From the NCBI RefSeq assembly GCF_022201045.2, contig NC_068563.1:2852001-2916000 (forward strand): DNA of 64,000 nt, read 5' to 3'. The position numbers and the translations under genes are program-made. Positions 51,500 to 64,000 of the stretch are shown one piece after another. The DNA is from Citrus sinensis. Its lineage: Eukaryota; Streptophyta; Magnoliopsida; Sapindales; Rutaceae. The notes beneath the pieces are model-generated. The model saw only the letters and a list, made by a program, of their open reading frames with translations, ran no database searches and was not told the DNA's origin. Position 1 is the stretch's first letter. The number at the start of each line of letters is the position of its first letter.

Positions 51500-53240
51500 T
51501 CTGTGTCTTTTCCTTTCCTCTCATCTCGTCCATGGCTGATGGCTCCCCAGTTTCTTGTTCTGGTCTCTGTTTAATTTCCATTATCATTATTCTTCATCTC
51601 TTCTCTCTTTTATTTGGTAAAAAATTACAATAAAAAAGTAACTGAAAGAGAGTAACACCCCCCCCCCCCCCCCCCCCCCAACACACCAAAAAAAAAAAAA
51701 AGAAACAAATCCCCACAAAAATTTCCAACAAAACTCAATGAAACGCTTCTGGGTTTCTAATTCTTTCAGGAATTAGTGACCCCATTTCATTTCTTGGTTT
51801 CGTCGATCTTCTCTCTGTCTCTTTCAGGTGATTATCTTTTTTTTTTTTGTTAATTCTCTATTTTTTTAATTGATCTTTGATTGTATTGGATGATTATGCT
51901 GTTGTTTTGATGTATTTTTTCTGGGTTTCTTTTCTTGATTTTTTATCTTTATTCTTTGAAGAGTTTGTGAGGGATCGAGTTGACCGATGTTGGTTTTTTG
52001 ATTTCATTGGTTCTTTCTTCTTCTTCTTCTTTAATCTTTCTTTTTGTGGATGTACTAGTTTGATTTGGCCATCGTGATTATCAAATCATTTGATGCTGAA
52101 CTTCTTTTTGTGGTTAATCAAAATAAGTTGGTTAAATTGGTACTTTGATTGTCCAAGGACTGGCCTTGGCGATTTTTCTGATGTTTTTTCAGACACAGTT
52201 TCATTTTTTCTATGTTTTGAGTTTGTTTTGTAGATGTTTCAATGTTCCAAAGTCTCATGGTTGACAATGTAGATATCTAATTTTGTTCATAATTTCTTAT
52301 TGATGTTTAATAATCCTGTTTTTCACTGTTTGATTTGGGGTTTCAGGTATAATTTTTGAGCTTTATGAATATAGTTCTTGCTGCCAGGCATTTGGTATAA
52401 GAGGCCAGGTGTTCTCTAATTAGATATTTAACTTCTATTGTTCAGTCAGCTAAAGGTAATACTTTGTATCATGAGCTTTTTGTGTTGATAACTGGTAATT
52501 CAATATTCGCAAGTACATTGTATGCTGTTTTTAGTGATCATATATTATTCTATGATATAATTGCAGTTTGCAATGAAAATGTTATGTTCTGGAACTTTTT
52601 GGCGAATTAATGGCTCACTTGTTGCAATATCTCAGTTTTTGTACGCTGTTCTTAAGTTTCAGTGTAGTGAGATTCCGATCAAACTGTTTGAACTTTTGTG
52701 CTAAGTGCACACAAGTGTACCAGTCGGCGATAGCAATTGGTCCTAGATGCAACAAATGCTGTACTTGAGAATAAACGGTTTGGAATAGAGCCCCATTTTA
52801 ATATAGGAATAGAGTGAAAAGTACATGGATAGAGAGTCAGTGTGGTAAATAAATAATTGTGAATCTTTGTGATAGAACTAGAAACATTTGGAATAAGATT
52901 TGCATGGAAATAATCATCTTATTCACTGGTTGTGGTTGAAGATAGATAACGTGGAAACCTTGGACCAATGACCATAACTGGATAGTGCAATTTTTGAAAT
53001 TTTCTACTAAATAAGTTTTATTTATTTTGTCTATCTAGTTTGGTGGCCTTTTTTTCTTCTTCTTCTTCAATCATACAGCTACTTGACATTTCCCACAATT
53101 TTCTGTTTTTCAGCTATCATTTGAATCGACGGTCATCCTTTCATCCCTTGGGTGCTGTAACTTGTCCTCCCATTTGTGTTTGAAATTTGGATCATTGTTT
53201 AGCATTGTGTTCACTCGTTCTGGTTGGAATATTTTCCCCG
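51500..53240 (+). promoter_or_regulatory. Promoter and multi-exon 5' leader of the first RING gene
   Basis: Probable leader exon ends at TTTCAG|GTGATT near 51,828; further splice-like sites follow near 52,347, and an acceptor TTTTTCAG at about 53,114 precedes the start codon at 53,241. A run of about 21 C lies at 51,658-51,678. The same order of motifs (AAGTAACTGAAAGAGAG, AACGCTTCTGGGTTT, CCCATTTCATTTCTTGGTTT, TCAG|CTATCA) recurs before the second copy at 59,568-61,090, so the leader was duplicated with the gene. Confidence 0.6.
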
Positions 53241-56200
53241 ATGCAAGGTCAAGGGAGTACCATTGATTCTTTCCCTGAATCTGTTAATATTGATCAGGAT
53301 TCTGTTTCCAGTAACACCAGTATGAGTCAGCAGATTTCTGTGGATAGTATTCTTCAGCCTGTCGAAAGCCGCTTGTCTAATTACACGGTAGCTTCTGGTG
53401 GCGCAACATGTGTAAATGCTGTTACTCATGATGTTCGGAACTTAAGTACCTGGAATTCGGGTGAACCTAGCTGTAGATTGAGTTTGCAGAATCAGAAGAA
53501 TGATGATGAAATGAAAATGGAACATGGTTGGTCTGCTTCTTGTAGTGCTCGTACTGGGGGTGGGCCTGTGTCAGAAGAAAGGCAGCGTGAATCAACTAGT
53601 ATCCTTTTTCCTGGTAGGCATGGTATTGGCCACAGTGGCAATCAGGACAGAAGTGGGCCTTCGTTTTCGCTAGGTTCAAGCTCCAGTCATTCCCCGCAAA
53701 ATTTGGATCTTGATGCAGGATATGTGGATAACAGTGGTTTTGGTGGACAGAGTATGGAAGTAGGATTAGGCCCAAATCTCCGCAACTCTGGTGGACTAGA
53801 AACAGAGCAGGCATATCTTGCCAGTGCTTCTTCTGATAAAGTTGGGACTTCATCTGGAAGCTCTGGTTTTATGTTGGAAGAAAACAATGGCGAAGCAGGT
53901 TCGCCTCTGGGTGGTTGGGGTTTATCCTGCAAGAGGAAAGCCCTTGAAGGCACGTCTGCACCGTCTTGTTCAGCAGGAAGTTCAAGTCGCTTTCCACAAG
54001 CTGAAAGTGGTGTCTCCGCTCGTTATGAGGCGTCTAGTAGCTTAAGTTTGTCTCCACCTTTGCAAAATTACCCTAGTGTATGTCCTCCTGAGCAGTCAAA
54101 TCCTAGGTTTGGGGTTGCTATGAGAATAGTAGAAGATGGTTTTCCTTCAGGTATCAGTGGAAATACAGAAAACCGCCTGAGAAGTTTTGGTAGGAGAGGG
54201 GACCCCCGACATCAGCAGGAATCTGTGCCATACAATTTATCATCAATAGGGGGTAGCGGGCACTCAAATATTGCTCCCCCTCATCCACCACCAATATCTC
54301 TTCCCTTTAGTGATGCTCTGGAATTGAGGGCGGCAGCAGCAGTTGCTGCAAATACAAATGCATCCCAGAACCAGGCTCACTCTGCACCTGTTTCTTCCTT
54401 TTCAAGAAACGCGCATCCTTTCCGTTGGGATGGTGCTTCCAGTTCAAGAGCTGGCAATTTATCAAGTTCATTTATCTCTGGAGAGAGAGGTGCTACACTG
54501 CGAGAGGAAAGAAACACAAGAAGCATACAAAGAAATAATGCTGAGCATCCAATGCTTGTTCCTTCAGCTGAGATGAGAAACATGGTGCAGGATCCAACTA
54601 GTTGGAGTTTGGCCACTGGAAGTTCTTCTGGAGGCGTTTCCTCAACTGCTCGAATTGGATCAAGTTCAAGTACCCATCCTTCACCAGCTTCTGCCTGGGT
54701 TCCTCACCACAACATCTCAATACATAGTCAGCAAAGATTATTAGAATATTCTCCTTGGTCTTTATTTCCATCTGTCAATTCTGATTCTGGAGTTCGTACT
54801 GGTCATTTTCCTCCTTTGTCTTCAGGTCCTTCCTCATCCTCACAGGAACCAGTCATGCCATCTAGTTCTAATAGCCAGGTCCATCACCAAACACAACGAA
54901 GGTCATCATTTCTGATGGAGAGACAAGGTGACAATGTTCTTGGTTTGCCCCGTTCTTTGCAGGTTTTAGCTGCTGACATTGAAGGGAGACACCGGTTGAT
55001 ATCTGAGGTTGGTGTTATTTATTTTCTCTTCTTCAAATTTATTGTCTGTATATATACTGTGTTAAGGCTTTGGGACTGGATAGGAAATATTTTCTCTATT
55101 GTGGTTTGGCTGTAACAATTTCTTTGAATAGTCATAGGTTCCATAAAGATAGATATTTGTGTAGACCTTCAGATAGCTCTCATATGTGTTATGAAATTGC
55201 ATGCAGGAAGAAATAATAGTATTGAACTTATTGATAACTCAAATAGCTTTTCCATTTAAGTTTCATACAGATGCAACTTGGATATAAACTATTTAATGCA
55301 ATCTTGGGTTCTGCATTTATGGTCTTATGCACATCAGATTTCTGAATCCTCTTTTACTTTGATCTTCTTTTATTTCAGTCTGTGTTGACTTGATTTTTAT
55401 GTTCATTTTTTGTTTGGCTGTGTGTTTAGATTCATTTTTGGTATTGTCAGAAGCATCGTAACTACATATCAGTGAAATATTGCATTGATTGGAAGCATAG
55501 GTTGCAATAAGTAGATATAAATTCCAAAATAAGTAGATATAAATTCTGAAAACAGAATACTTATTTTCTTTCTCAATTGCTGATATTTTTTTTTGGGGGT
55601 TATTGTGCGATTTTGATTAGATCAATGAATTTTGCATTGATTGCATTGGGCTATTGTGGAAGTGTCCACTGTTTTCTTGTCTATTATTAACATGGTATAT
55701 TTAGACTATCAAGTTCCAATATCAAAATTACTTTTTGGATTATGCTGATTATTATAATGATTGTTAGTTAGTAACTTTAGCACGGTATCATAAGGACTAA
55801 ATGTTAATCTTCTTTTCTGTGGCCCAGATTCGTCAAGTCTTGAATGCCATGCGTCGGGGGGAGAACTTACGAGTTGAGGTTTGCATTTGAATTAACATTC
55901 TTGTCGTCATTTTATGCTCTTCCTCCAACTCATTATTTTTGTGAAATGATGGCTTCTATCTTGCTAAAATTTAGTTGAGAATCATGTTTCTTCCATAATG
56001 ACATATGGTTATGAAAGGTCAAAGCGATGTCTTGTGCAAGAACTCACCATCGATGATGATCAAAGATCAAATGGCAGTGAAACTGATTTTTGTGGAAATT
56101 TAATTAAAGTTTAGTAGCTTCAGACAATTAAATCTATATTTCTAATAGAAAATAAAAAGGAAAAGGTGATTAATTTGTCTTACCCTGTAAGGAAAACAAT

Positions 56201-57619
56201 AGAGGTGATGACAATCCCTAGTGCTGAATATTTAAGTCCTTTCATCTCACATGATCATATTTGGGGCATGATCCAGGAATCTAGTTTTTTGTTATTATAA
56301 AGTGGACGTTATTCAGCTTATCGCTGAGACTTGAATAATATGTCAAAAAAGTATTTCTCCGTGCCGTAAACATAACTTGCATGAATTTTGAGTGGACACA
56401 CGAATGTGTCTGTGTAGCGAAAACATGTGACCTGCTCTTGGTGGATGTATGTCATTCTCTTCCTCGACCTTCTACCGAGCATGATTTATACTTTCCTCTT
56501 AAGTGGGGTTTTTGTTAGATGAAGGCCAAAGAGTTCTTTTAGTAATGCAGTATCTACAGTATTCTTATTTATGAAATGAGTTTATGGATAACTTCGATGA
56601 CTTGGAGATGAATGTCAAACCGGGGTCTCATCAATTTATGGTGCTGTGTATTTGTCCTACCTTCAAAGGCCAACAGCTGGCTGCTTCAATTGTTGAACAT
56701 GCTAAAAGCTAGGTGACGTGTCCTATTTTCGTGCCTGGAACATGTAGATAAATTAATTTTCTGAATTTTTTTTGGAAGGATCCTTAAGGTTAAATTAAAA
56801 AAAAAATTGTAATTTAGCATCTGGCACCCCTAGAAGAAAGGAAAAATTTACAGATCTGGCTTTTCTGCTTTTCTACCATCACATGATTTGACTAAGCTGC
56901 TAGCAGATACTCATTGCAAACTTGAGGGCATATGAGATGCTCTAAAGATCTTGGCTTTCACCATATTTTCTGCTTTTGTATAGCAAATGACTATTATTTA
57001 TCTTTCAGGATTATATGCTTTTTGAGCCGTTCATATATCATGGGCTGGCAGAAATGCATGACAGGCATAGAGACATGCGCCTGGATGTTGATAACATGTC
57101 TTATGAGGTAAGAGAGGAAGTTATGTCCTTGTTAGTTTTTTTTTTTTTTTTTAATCTCCCCCCGCCCAGGCGGTCGCTGTTAGTTATTTCTCATTGAAGG
57201 CTGTCGGCTTACATAAGACGTTGGAATGTTAGGAATTGTTGGCGCTTGAAGAACGCATAGGAGATGTGAGCACTGGACTGAATGAGGAAACCATTATGAA
57301 CATAATGAAACAGAAAAGGTACACATCCTTGGAAATAGAAATCCCATCTGACCAGGAGCCTTGCTGTATTTGCCAGGTACGTGTTAGAGAAAAGAAAAGC
57401 AAATATTTCTTCTACTTTAGATGATGTAAACTCACCTGACTAATTGGTACTAACTTTGTCTATCTTGCTCGTGCTTTCTTACGGCAGGAGGAATATACTG
57501 ATGGAGATAATCTTGGGATCTTGGACTGCGGACATGACTTCCATACGAACTGCATCAAACAGTGGCTAATGCAGAAAAACTTATGTCCCATTTGTAAGAC
57601 AACAGGGCTTCCCACATGA
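53241..57619 (+). CDS. MBR/RHG1A-type RING-H2 E3 ubiquitin ligase (first copy)
   Basis: Exons 53241-55007, 55828-55878, 57009-57107, 57233-57376, 57488-57619 give 2,193 nt and 730 aa, all in frame. The start ATG begins MQGQGSTIDSFPESV, as in plant RHG1A/MBR2 relatives; a frame-open ATG at 53,187 upstream is not needed. The first 590 residues are Ser/Gly/Asn-rich and probably disordered, with the conserved block WGLSCKRKALEGTS. The C terminus is a full RING-H2: C683, C686, C701, H703, H706, C709, C720, C723. MBR1/MBR2 in Arabidopsis ubiquitinate the Mediator subunit MED25/PFT1 and promote flowering; a similar nuclear role is inferred. A damaged tandem copy follows about 8 kb downstream. Confidence 0.92.
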
Positions 57620-60328
57620 GAGGGAAGATCATCATTCTTGGAGCGAGGAGTTCAAATTCATGCCTATTGAATATTAAATCAGATAGTCAGGTGGATGATA
57701 TCATATTTCTAACTCTTCTTGGGTCTGAAACCTTCCTTCTCCAAACCCCCCCTCCCCCCCCTCTTTCTCTCTTTATGTTTTTTCTTGTTCATGAACTGCA
57801 TTAGTTTATGAAGTGGAGCGGCCAAGCAGCCGATAAAGTGTCATGAAATTACAGCATGTGTGGGAAAAAGGGTATGCTTAAAGCATTATGACAGTTACAA
57901 ATTTGAAAATAATATTAATGACATTTTCAAGCTCCTAGAATGTTGAAGCATTTCAGTTAAAACTTCAATTTTTGCTATTTCTTTTGGCTTGTTTTTGTTA
58001 TCCCCTTTGTCCCGGCGGCAACAGGAGTGTTTTTGTCCAATTATATTTCGCAATGTGATATGTCAAGAATTGTATTGAGTCATTGTATTTTCAGTTTAGT
58101 TGTTGATTTGATAGGTCATTTGCTTAATTTATTCACCTATTCTCCGGTTACAAGTGAATTAAAAATGAAAGATTGTTAGGAATTTCAACCTTTTACCATC
58201 ATGTTTCTTATCTTGTAAGAATAGTCATGCATTCTTGTTCAAATTCAGTGAATTAAGTGAATTTGATTTTTTTTTTTTTTTACAAGTTATATTGGATTAA
58301 AACATCACAAAATTCGCGCATCATTTTTGTTATTTTATTGATCTTGTACGTCGAACAAAACGTGCATCTTCTTCTTTACACTCAAAATGGTTAATTGGGC
58401 CCAGCGGGCTAAGCACATCTCTGTTGTGGGCTGAACATCATAAAATGTCGGCCCCATTAATGTGAAAGACCAAGCGTGCTGCTAGTCAAAAACATCCTTG
58501 AATAAACACTACTCCGAACGGGTTGGTTTCGGAAATTGACTAGAATTGAAAGGGTAATGATTTTATACAAATTTATTTTATATAAATTGATGTAATATGA
58601 TAAAATTGATTAAATTAAATATCTCTTGGTTCATATGATTTATTTTTATTATTAACGACAATAATAATTAAAAAGTAAGAATAATAATAATAACAATAAA
58701 AATAATATAATAATATTTTATTTGAGAACAAAGAATGGAATGATAAAACTTATGTAGGATAAAATGAAGAGTTCAGGAAACAAAAACTTGATTCCCTATT
58801 CTTTTCATGGGAATTAAGTTTTTATTCTTTAATCTCATAAATATGTGGCCCAACATATTTTATTTTCATTCTTACTTCTATTTTAATAAATAAAAACTAT
58901 CGAGATTATTTTTATTCTAGATTCTGATTCCTTAATATAAGAAGTAAACGCACCACCAATTAATTTTAATTGCTCATTTACAATTTTTTGACGTTTTCTT
59001 TGAAAAATGAAAATGAAAAAACTAATTGTATTTTAAAAAAAATTTAAGTAATGTTTCATAAAATAATATCAAACAATTATTTTAAAATATTCTTCTTTTT
59101 TTAAACTTTAAAATTTAAATTATTGGGAAATAATAAAAAAAAATTTAGAAAGTTTACGTTATACCAAAAATTATTCCTATGTAAGAGATAGACTGTGACT
59201 GCGATTATGGTATACAGACAAAAAGTGAAAAATGAATTTTCTTTATGTATCAAAGTGAAAATATACGTAGTGTTTAAAGAAAGAGAACAATTACTTTCCT
59301 CATCTTATTACCTGTTTGAACCGATTATAATTATTAATTATGTTTATTGGTGTTTTTATAAATAAAATAATATTACTTAAATGGTAATTTTAAATCTAAA
59401 TGAAAATGAAAAATAAATTAACATTATTGACGAATAAACTCTCTCTCTTAATATTAAATTTCGTCAGTCTTCTCCCATGTCATCCATGGCTCAGGTGCTT
59501 GTCCGCTTCCCATTTCTATTATCACATGTTTCCTCTATTTCTCTGCTAAAAAGACAATGAAAAATAAAAAAGTAACTGAAAGAGAGAGAGAGAAGAGGCC
59601 AAGTCAAATTTTATTTTAACAAAATATCCCGCAAAAATCCAACCAAAAAAAAAAAAAATCAATGAAAACGCTTCTGGGTTTTTCTGATTCTTTCAACTAC
59701 TAGCTAGTGTTTGTGTTCATATCACTTACTCTAACCCCATTTCATTTCTTGGTTTCACCGATCATCTCTTTCTCTGTCAGGTAATTTTTCTTCTTCTTCT
59801 TTTTTTAATGTCTTCTATTGATTATTTTTATTTTTTTATATGATCATGTTACTGCATGGATTTTTTTTTAATTTTATTTTAGTTTTTGTGCCTTTTTGTG
59901 AGGAATCGAGTTGACCCAGGTTGCTTTTTCGAATTTCATCGGTTTTTCATTTTAAATTTCGTATTTTTATGTAATGTTTTGATTTCAACAACGTCTATAT
60001 CAATTTATTTGATACATAACTTATTGGAGTGTTTTTTTTTTTAAGTACATTTGGAGTGTTTTTTTTTTCCCAATAACATGGTGAATTTGTTCCTTTTCAT
60101 TTTGGGTACTTTGACTCTTTGGGCAATTTCTTTTTCTATGAGGTTTTAATCTCTCATTGTTTTGAGTTTGTTCTGTGGATGTCTGTGGATGTTTCAATGT
60201 GCAAAAGTTTCACGCTTGACAATGTAAGTGTTTAATTTAGCTCATATTGATGTTTATATTTTGGGGTTTCAGGTCAATTTAATGGACATTACAATATATT
60301 CTTGCTGCTAGGCATTTGTTATTGCAGG

Positions 60329-60359
<31 letters not shown>

Positions 60360-61207
60360 GATGTTTAGCTTATATACTTCTGTCTGTTGAAAATAATTTT
60401 TGGCATAATGAGCTTCGTACGGTTGCAATTTGATATTGGCATGTATATTGTTATAGTGGCAGCTTGCAAATTGTGTTGAAAAAAACAATCTAGACTTAAA
60501 TTGAAGTGGTGGTGGAGTCATAAAAATGTTGTGTTATGGAATTTGTTGGCGAGTTCATAGCTCAGTCATGTTAATATCTCATTTATATGCTGATCTTTAG
60601 TTTTAATGTAGCTAGATTTTGATCAAATTGTTTGAAATTTTATGCCAAGTGCACACAAAATGTTAGCCAAAATGGTCATAATAGTTGGTCTTTGATGTGA
60701 AGGATATTGAGGGTTTGTAAATGAAGGATATGAAGGATTTGTAATAGATCCCACTTTGAGTGAAGAATAGAATGCAAATTATATGCATAGAAAGTTATCT
60801 GTAGAAAGCTGGTCTTCCTGATGGTGCAGCCAAGATTATGTGAATAGTTATGAACTTTTGTGATAGAATTAGAAATGTTTGGAACAAATATTGCATGGAA
60901 TAAAATTTTGCATACTTTTATCCCATTTGAAGCTAGATATCATGGGAGTGTTGCAACCATGATGATGAGGGGAGACAGCATGTTGCAATTCTGAATTAGT
61001 TTTAATTTATTTTTTTTACTGTTTTAGTCCTTTTTATTATTTAATTATTTAGCAATTTGACATTGCTCACATATTTTCGGTTTTCCAGCTATCAAAGAGT
61101 CGATGATCATCCTTTCTTCTGTTGGTTGCACGAAAATTCCCCTGGCATTCATGTCTGAAATTTGGATCACTGTTTAACATTGTGTACACTTGTTCTGGTT
61201 GGCCCTC
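57620..61207. other. Spacer and 5' leader of the second RING gene
   Basis: 57,620 to about 58,100 is likely 3' untranslated region of the first copy. 58,500-58,960 is A/T-rich and ends AGAAGTAAACGCACCACC, similar to the fold-back ends in WSD intron 1. From about 59,460 the sequence parallels the leader of the first copy, including intron-like borders near 59,780, 60,270 and 61,089. No other gene recognised. Confidence 0.5.
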
Positions 61208-63651
61208 ATGCAAGGTCAAGGGATCACCAGTGATTCCTTCCCTGAATCTGTTAATATTGATCAGGGACTGTCCAATAATACTAATATGAATTAGCAGACT
61301 TCTTGGCATAGCTTGCTGCATCCTATGGAAAGCCGTATATCAGATTATGCAGTAGCTTCTGGTGGTGCAGCATGTGTAAATGCTGTTACCCATGATGTTC
61401 GGAGCTTGAGCGGCTGGAATACGGGTGAACCTAGCTCCAGATTGAGTTCACAGAATCAAATGAATGACGATGTTATGGAAATGGAACAAGGTTGGACTAC
61501 CTCCTATGGTGATCATACTGGGGTTGGTCCAAGGTTAGAAGAAAGGAAATTAGAACCAACTAGTGCCCTTTTTCCTGGAAGGCGTAATTTTGGCCACAGC
61601 GGGGATCGGGACAGAAGTGGGCCTTCTCTTTTGCTAGGCTCTAGCTCTAGTCATGCTCCACAAAGTTTGAATCTAAATGCAGGATATATAGGTAACAGTG
61701 GTAGTGTTGGCTCTTTATCTGGAAACTCTGGTTTTATGGTGGAGGAGAACAATGATGATGCAAGTTTGACTCTTGGTGGGTGGGGTTTATCCTGCAAGAG
61801 GAAGGCTCTTGAAGGTACGTCTGGGCAGTATTGTTCTGCAGGAAGTTCAAGTTGCTTTCAACAAGGTGAAAATCATGCATCTGCTTGTTATGACACATCT
61901 AGCAGCTTAAGTTTGTCTCCACCTTTGCAAAACTCCCTTGGATTTGGTATGAGAGCAGTAGAAGATTGTTTTCCTTCTTCGGGTAGCATTGGAAATACAG
62001 AGAACTGCCCGAGAAGTTTTGGTAGGATAGGGGTTCCCGGACATCAGCAGGAATCTGTACCATTCCATTTGTCATCAAGAGGGACTAGTGGGTACTTGAA
62101 TAATGCTGCCCCTCATTCGTCACAAATACCTCTTCCCTTTAGTAATTCTCTGGAATTGAGATCGACAGGTGCAAATACAAATGCAGCCCAGAACCTGCCT
62201 CAAGATGTGCATGTTTCTGCTTTTACAAGAAATGTGCATCGTTTCCCTTGGAGTGGTGCCTCCAGTCCAAGAGCTAACAATTTATCAAGTTCTTTTACAT
62301 CTGGAGAGAGAGATGCTGCATTGCAAGAGGAAGGAAACACAAGCAGCATCCCAAGAAACAATGCAGAGCAGCATCCCATGTTTGTTCGTTCAGTTGAGAT
62401 GAGAAACATGGCGCAAGATCCAACAAGTTGGGGTTTGGCCACTGGAAGCTCTTCTGGAGGCATTTATTTGACCGCTCAAGTCGGTTCCAATTCAAGCAGT
62501 CAACCATCACCCCCTCCTGCCATGAGTCCTCACCACAAATACTCAACTCATAGTCAGCAAAGATTATCAGAATTTTCTTGGCCTTTATTTCCATCTGCCC
62601 CTCAAAATCCGAATCTAAATGCAGGATATGCGGGCAACAATGGAAGTGGTGGACAGGGTATGGGCATAGGTTTAGGCCAAAATCCATGTAACTCAAGTGG
62701 ACTGGAAACAGAGCAGGAATCTCTTGCAAGTGCTGCTTCTGATAAAGTGGGGACATCATCTAGAAGCTCTGGTTTTATGGTGGAGGAAAACAATGGTAAC
62801 GCAGGTTCATCCCTGGGTGGTTGGGGTTTATCCTGCAAGAGGAAGGCCCTTGAAGGTACGTCTGCACAGTCTTGTTCAGCAGGAAGTTCAAGTTGTTTTC
62901 CACTAGCGGAAAATGGTGTCTCTGCTCGTAATGACCCGTCTAGCAGCTTAAGTCTGTCTCTGCCTTTGCGAGATTCCCCTACTGCTTGTCCTCTTGAGCA
63001 GTCAAATCCTAGATTTGGGGTTGGTATGAGAATAGTAGAAGACGGTTTTCCTCCTCCTGGGATCACTGGAAATTCTGAAAACTGCCTGAGAAGTTTTGGT
63101 AGGAGGGGGAATCCAAGACATCGGCAGGAATCTGTACCATTCAGTTTATTATCAAGGGGGAGTAGCAGGCAGCCAAATATTGCTTCCCCTCATTCGCCAG
63201 CAATACCTCTTCCCTATAGTGCTTCTTTGGGATTTAGATCGGCAGCAGCACAAGATGCAAATATAAATGCACCCCAGATCCAGCCTCATCCTGTGCACGT
63301 TTCTTCTTTTTCACGCAACATGCATCATTTTCCTTGGAGAGGTGCTTCCAGTTCAAGAGCTGGCAGTTTATCAATTTCTTCTACCTCTGGAGAGAGAGGT
63401 GCTACATTGCGAGAGGAAGGAAATGCAAGAAGCTTCCCAAGAAACAATGCAGAGCATCCTATGTATGTTTCTTCAGCTGGCATGAGAAACATGGTTCAAG
63501 ATCCAGCAAATTGGGGTTTGGTCACTAGAAGCTCCTCTGGGGATGTTTCTTCCGCTCGAATTGGATCCAGTTCTAGCATTCATCCTTTGCCTGGTTCTGC
63601 CTGGATTCCTCACCCAATCCCCTCAACACATAGTCACCGCCTGATGTCTGA
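61208..63651 (+). pseudogene. Second, rearranged copy of the RING-H2 gene (partial at window end)
   Basis: The ATG equivalent to the first copy is at 61,208 (MQGQGITSDSFPESV), but codon 29 is TAG (61,292-61,294), where the first copy has CAG. After the stop the frame stays open for about 785 codons from ATG 61,325 to the donor at 63,651, so a shorter N terminus could still be made. The block WGLSCKRKALEGTS and its surroundings occur twice (about 61,666-62,600 and 62,602-63,645). The segment corresponding to first-copy FPPLSSGPSSSSQEP ... VLAADIEGRH is missing before LMSE. RING exons would lie beyond 64,000. It may be a pseudogene or an active shortened paralogue; the sequence here cannot decide. 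Confidence 0.75.
61666..63645 (+). repeat. Internal duplication of about 1 kb in the coding exon of the second RING copy
   Basis: AATCTAAATGCAGGATAT at about 61,670 returns at about 62,612, and all later blocks (GGWGLSCKRKALEGTS, RSFGR, PRNNAEHPM, MRNM.QDP) appear in the same order in both halves. The halves differ by many substitutions and by two segments absent from the first half. The second half is closer to the first gene copy. Confidence 0.9.
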
Positions 63652-64000
63652 GGTTTGTGTTTTAGTTATTTTTTCTCTTTGTCAATTTATTGTTTCTATA
63701 CATTTGCTATTTTCCACTTTTGTTACTGGAGGTGGAATTTTCTTGATCATTGTGGCAGAGCTGTGTGTTTCTGGATTAATGTGCTTTGATTTCTTGCTTA
63801 CTATTACTCAGTATATATATATATGTTATTTTTATAGTTATTTTGGTGTTGTATATCTGATTTGAGTTTAACCTCATGTATAGAATGTAGTTCTCATGTC
63901 ACCATTGAGTAGTTGACCTTCCTGTCATCAATTTCCTTATTTTAGCGAACAATCTTTTTAGTTTATTTTGTGGGAGCTTAATGTGTATTAGGGTAAGTAT

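Larger units (their letters stand above)
46497..51500. other. Intergenic DNA upstream of the ALP1-like and RING genes
   Basis: Divergent spacer. It contains a TA microsatellite (46,812-46,844), a nested hAT-like element (46,865-47,244), further short TA tracts (about 47,419, 48,373 and 51,118) and a SINE-like fragment at 50,890-51,000. Most of the rest is A/T-rich with no recognised gene. Confidence 0.5.

Noticed and set aside
53187-53240. Upstream ATG giving a longer RING protein
   Set aside because: The downstream ATG starts the conserved MQGQ sequence shared by the second copy and by known relatives; the second copy does not keep the extension in frame.

Overview
The window is nuclear DNA of a dicot plant. 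The evidence is AT-rich intergenic DNA full of small transposons, short exons with GT-AG introns, and proteins that match plant families along their whole length. Some protein details suggest a woody rosid such as Citrus, but that is a weak inference. I place seven complete protein genes and one partial or damaged gene. Exon borders were joined by hand by following reading frame and splice sites, and every complete model closes in frame.

Layout. 1-2,700: no gene; a 142-bp hAT-type MITE with an 8-bp target duplication and a second inverted-repeat element carrying an internal minisatellite. 2,719-8,870 (-): SUD1/CER9 (Doa10/MARCH6-type) ER membrane E3 ubiquitin ligase, 9 exons, about 1,123 aa. 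12,717-16,337 (+): filament-like plant protein, 5 coding exons, about 1,020 aa. 17,176-19,643 (-): an 11-exon gene for a probable plastid protein of about 340 aa that I cannot name. 20,250-26,628 (-): WSD-type wax ester synthase/diacylglycerol acyltransferase, 6 exons, with a 4.1-kb first intron holding a 1.66-kb fold-back element and a local tandem duplication. 26.7-32.8 kb: repeats, including a SINE with a clear 13-bp target duplication. 32,906-33,352 (+): intronless ribosomal protein S16 (uS9) with a telo-box promoter. 37,682-39,309 (-): caffeoyl-CoA O-methyltransferase, 5 exons, 247 aa. 45,189-46,496 (-): a Harbinger-transposase-derived (ALP1/HARBI1-like) single-exon gene with one catalytic position lost. 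53,241-57,619 (+): an MBR/RHG1A-type RING-H2 E3 ligase, 730 aa. 61,208 to beyond 63,651 (+): a tandem second copy of that gene, with an early stop codon, an internal duplication of about 1 kb and a missing segment. Its RING exons would lie beyond the window.

From memory, an RHG1A-like gene, CCoAOMT and SUD1 also lie close together on Arabidopsis chromosome 4 (At4g34040, At4g34050, At4g34100), so the window looks like a conserved block with extra genes. The genes do not form one pathway: two serve ER-linked lipid or cuticle biology (SUD1, WSD), one lignin (CCoAOMT), one translation, and two or three are ubiquitin ligases. I found no clear new system. The most unusual items are the rearranged RING-gene copy, the domesticated transposase and the unnamed plastid protein.
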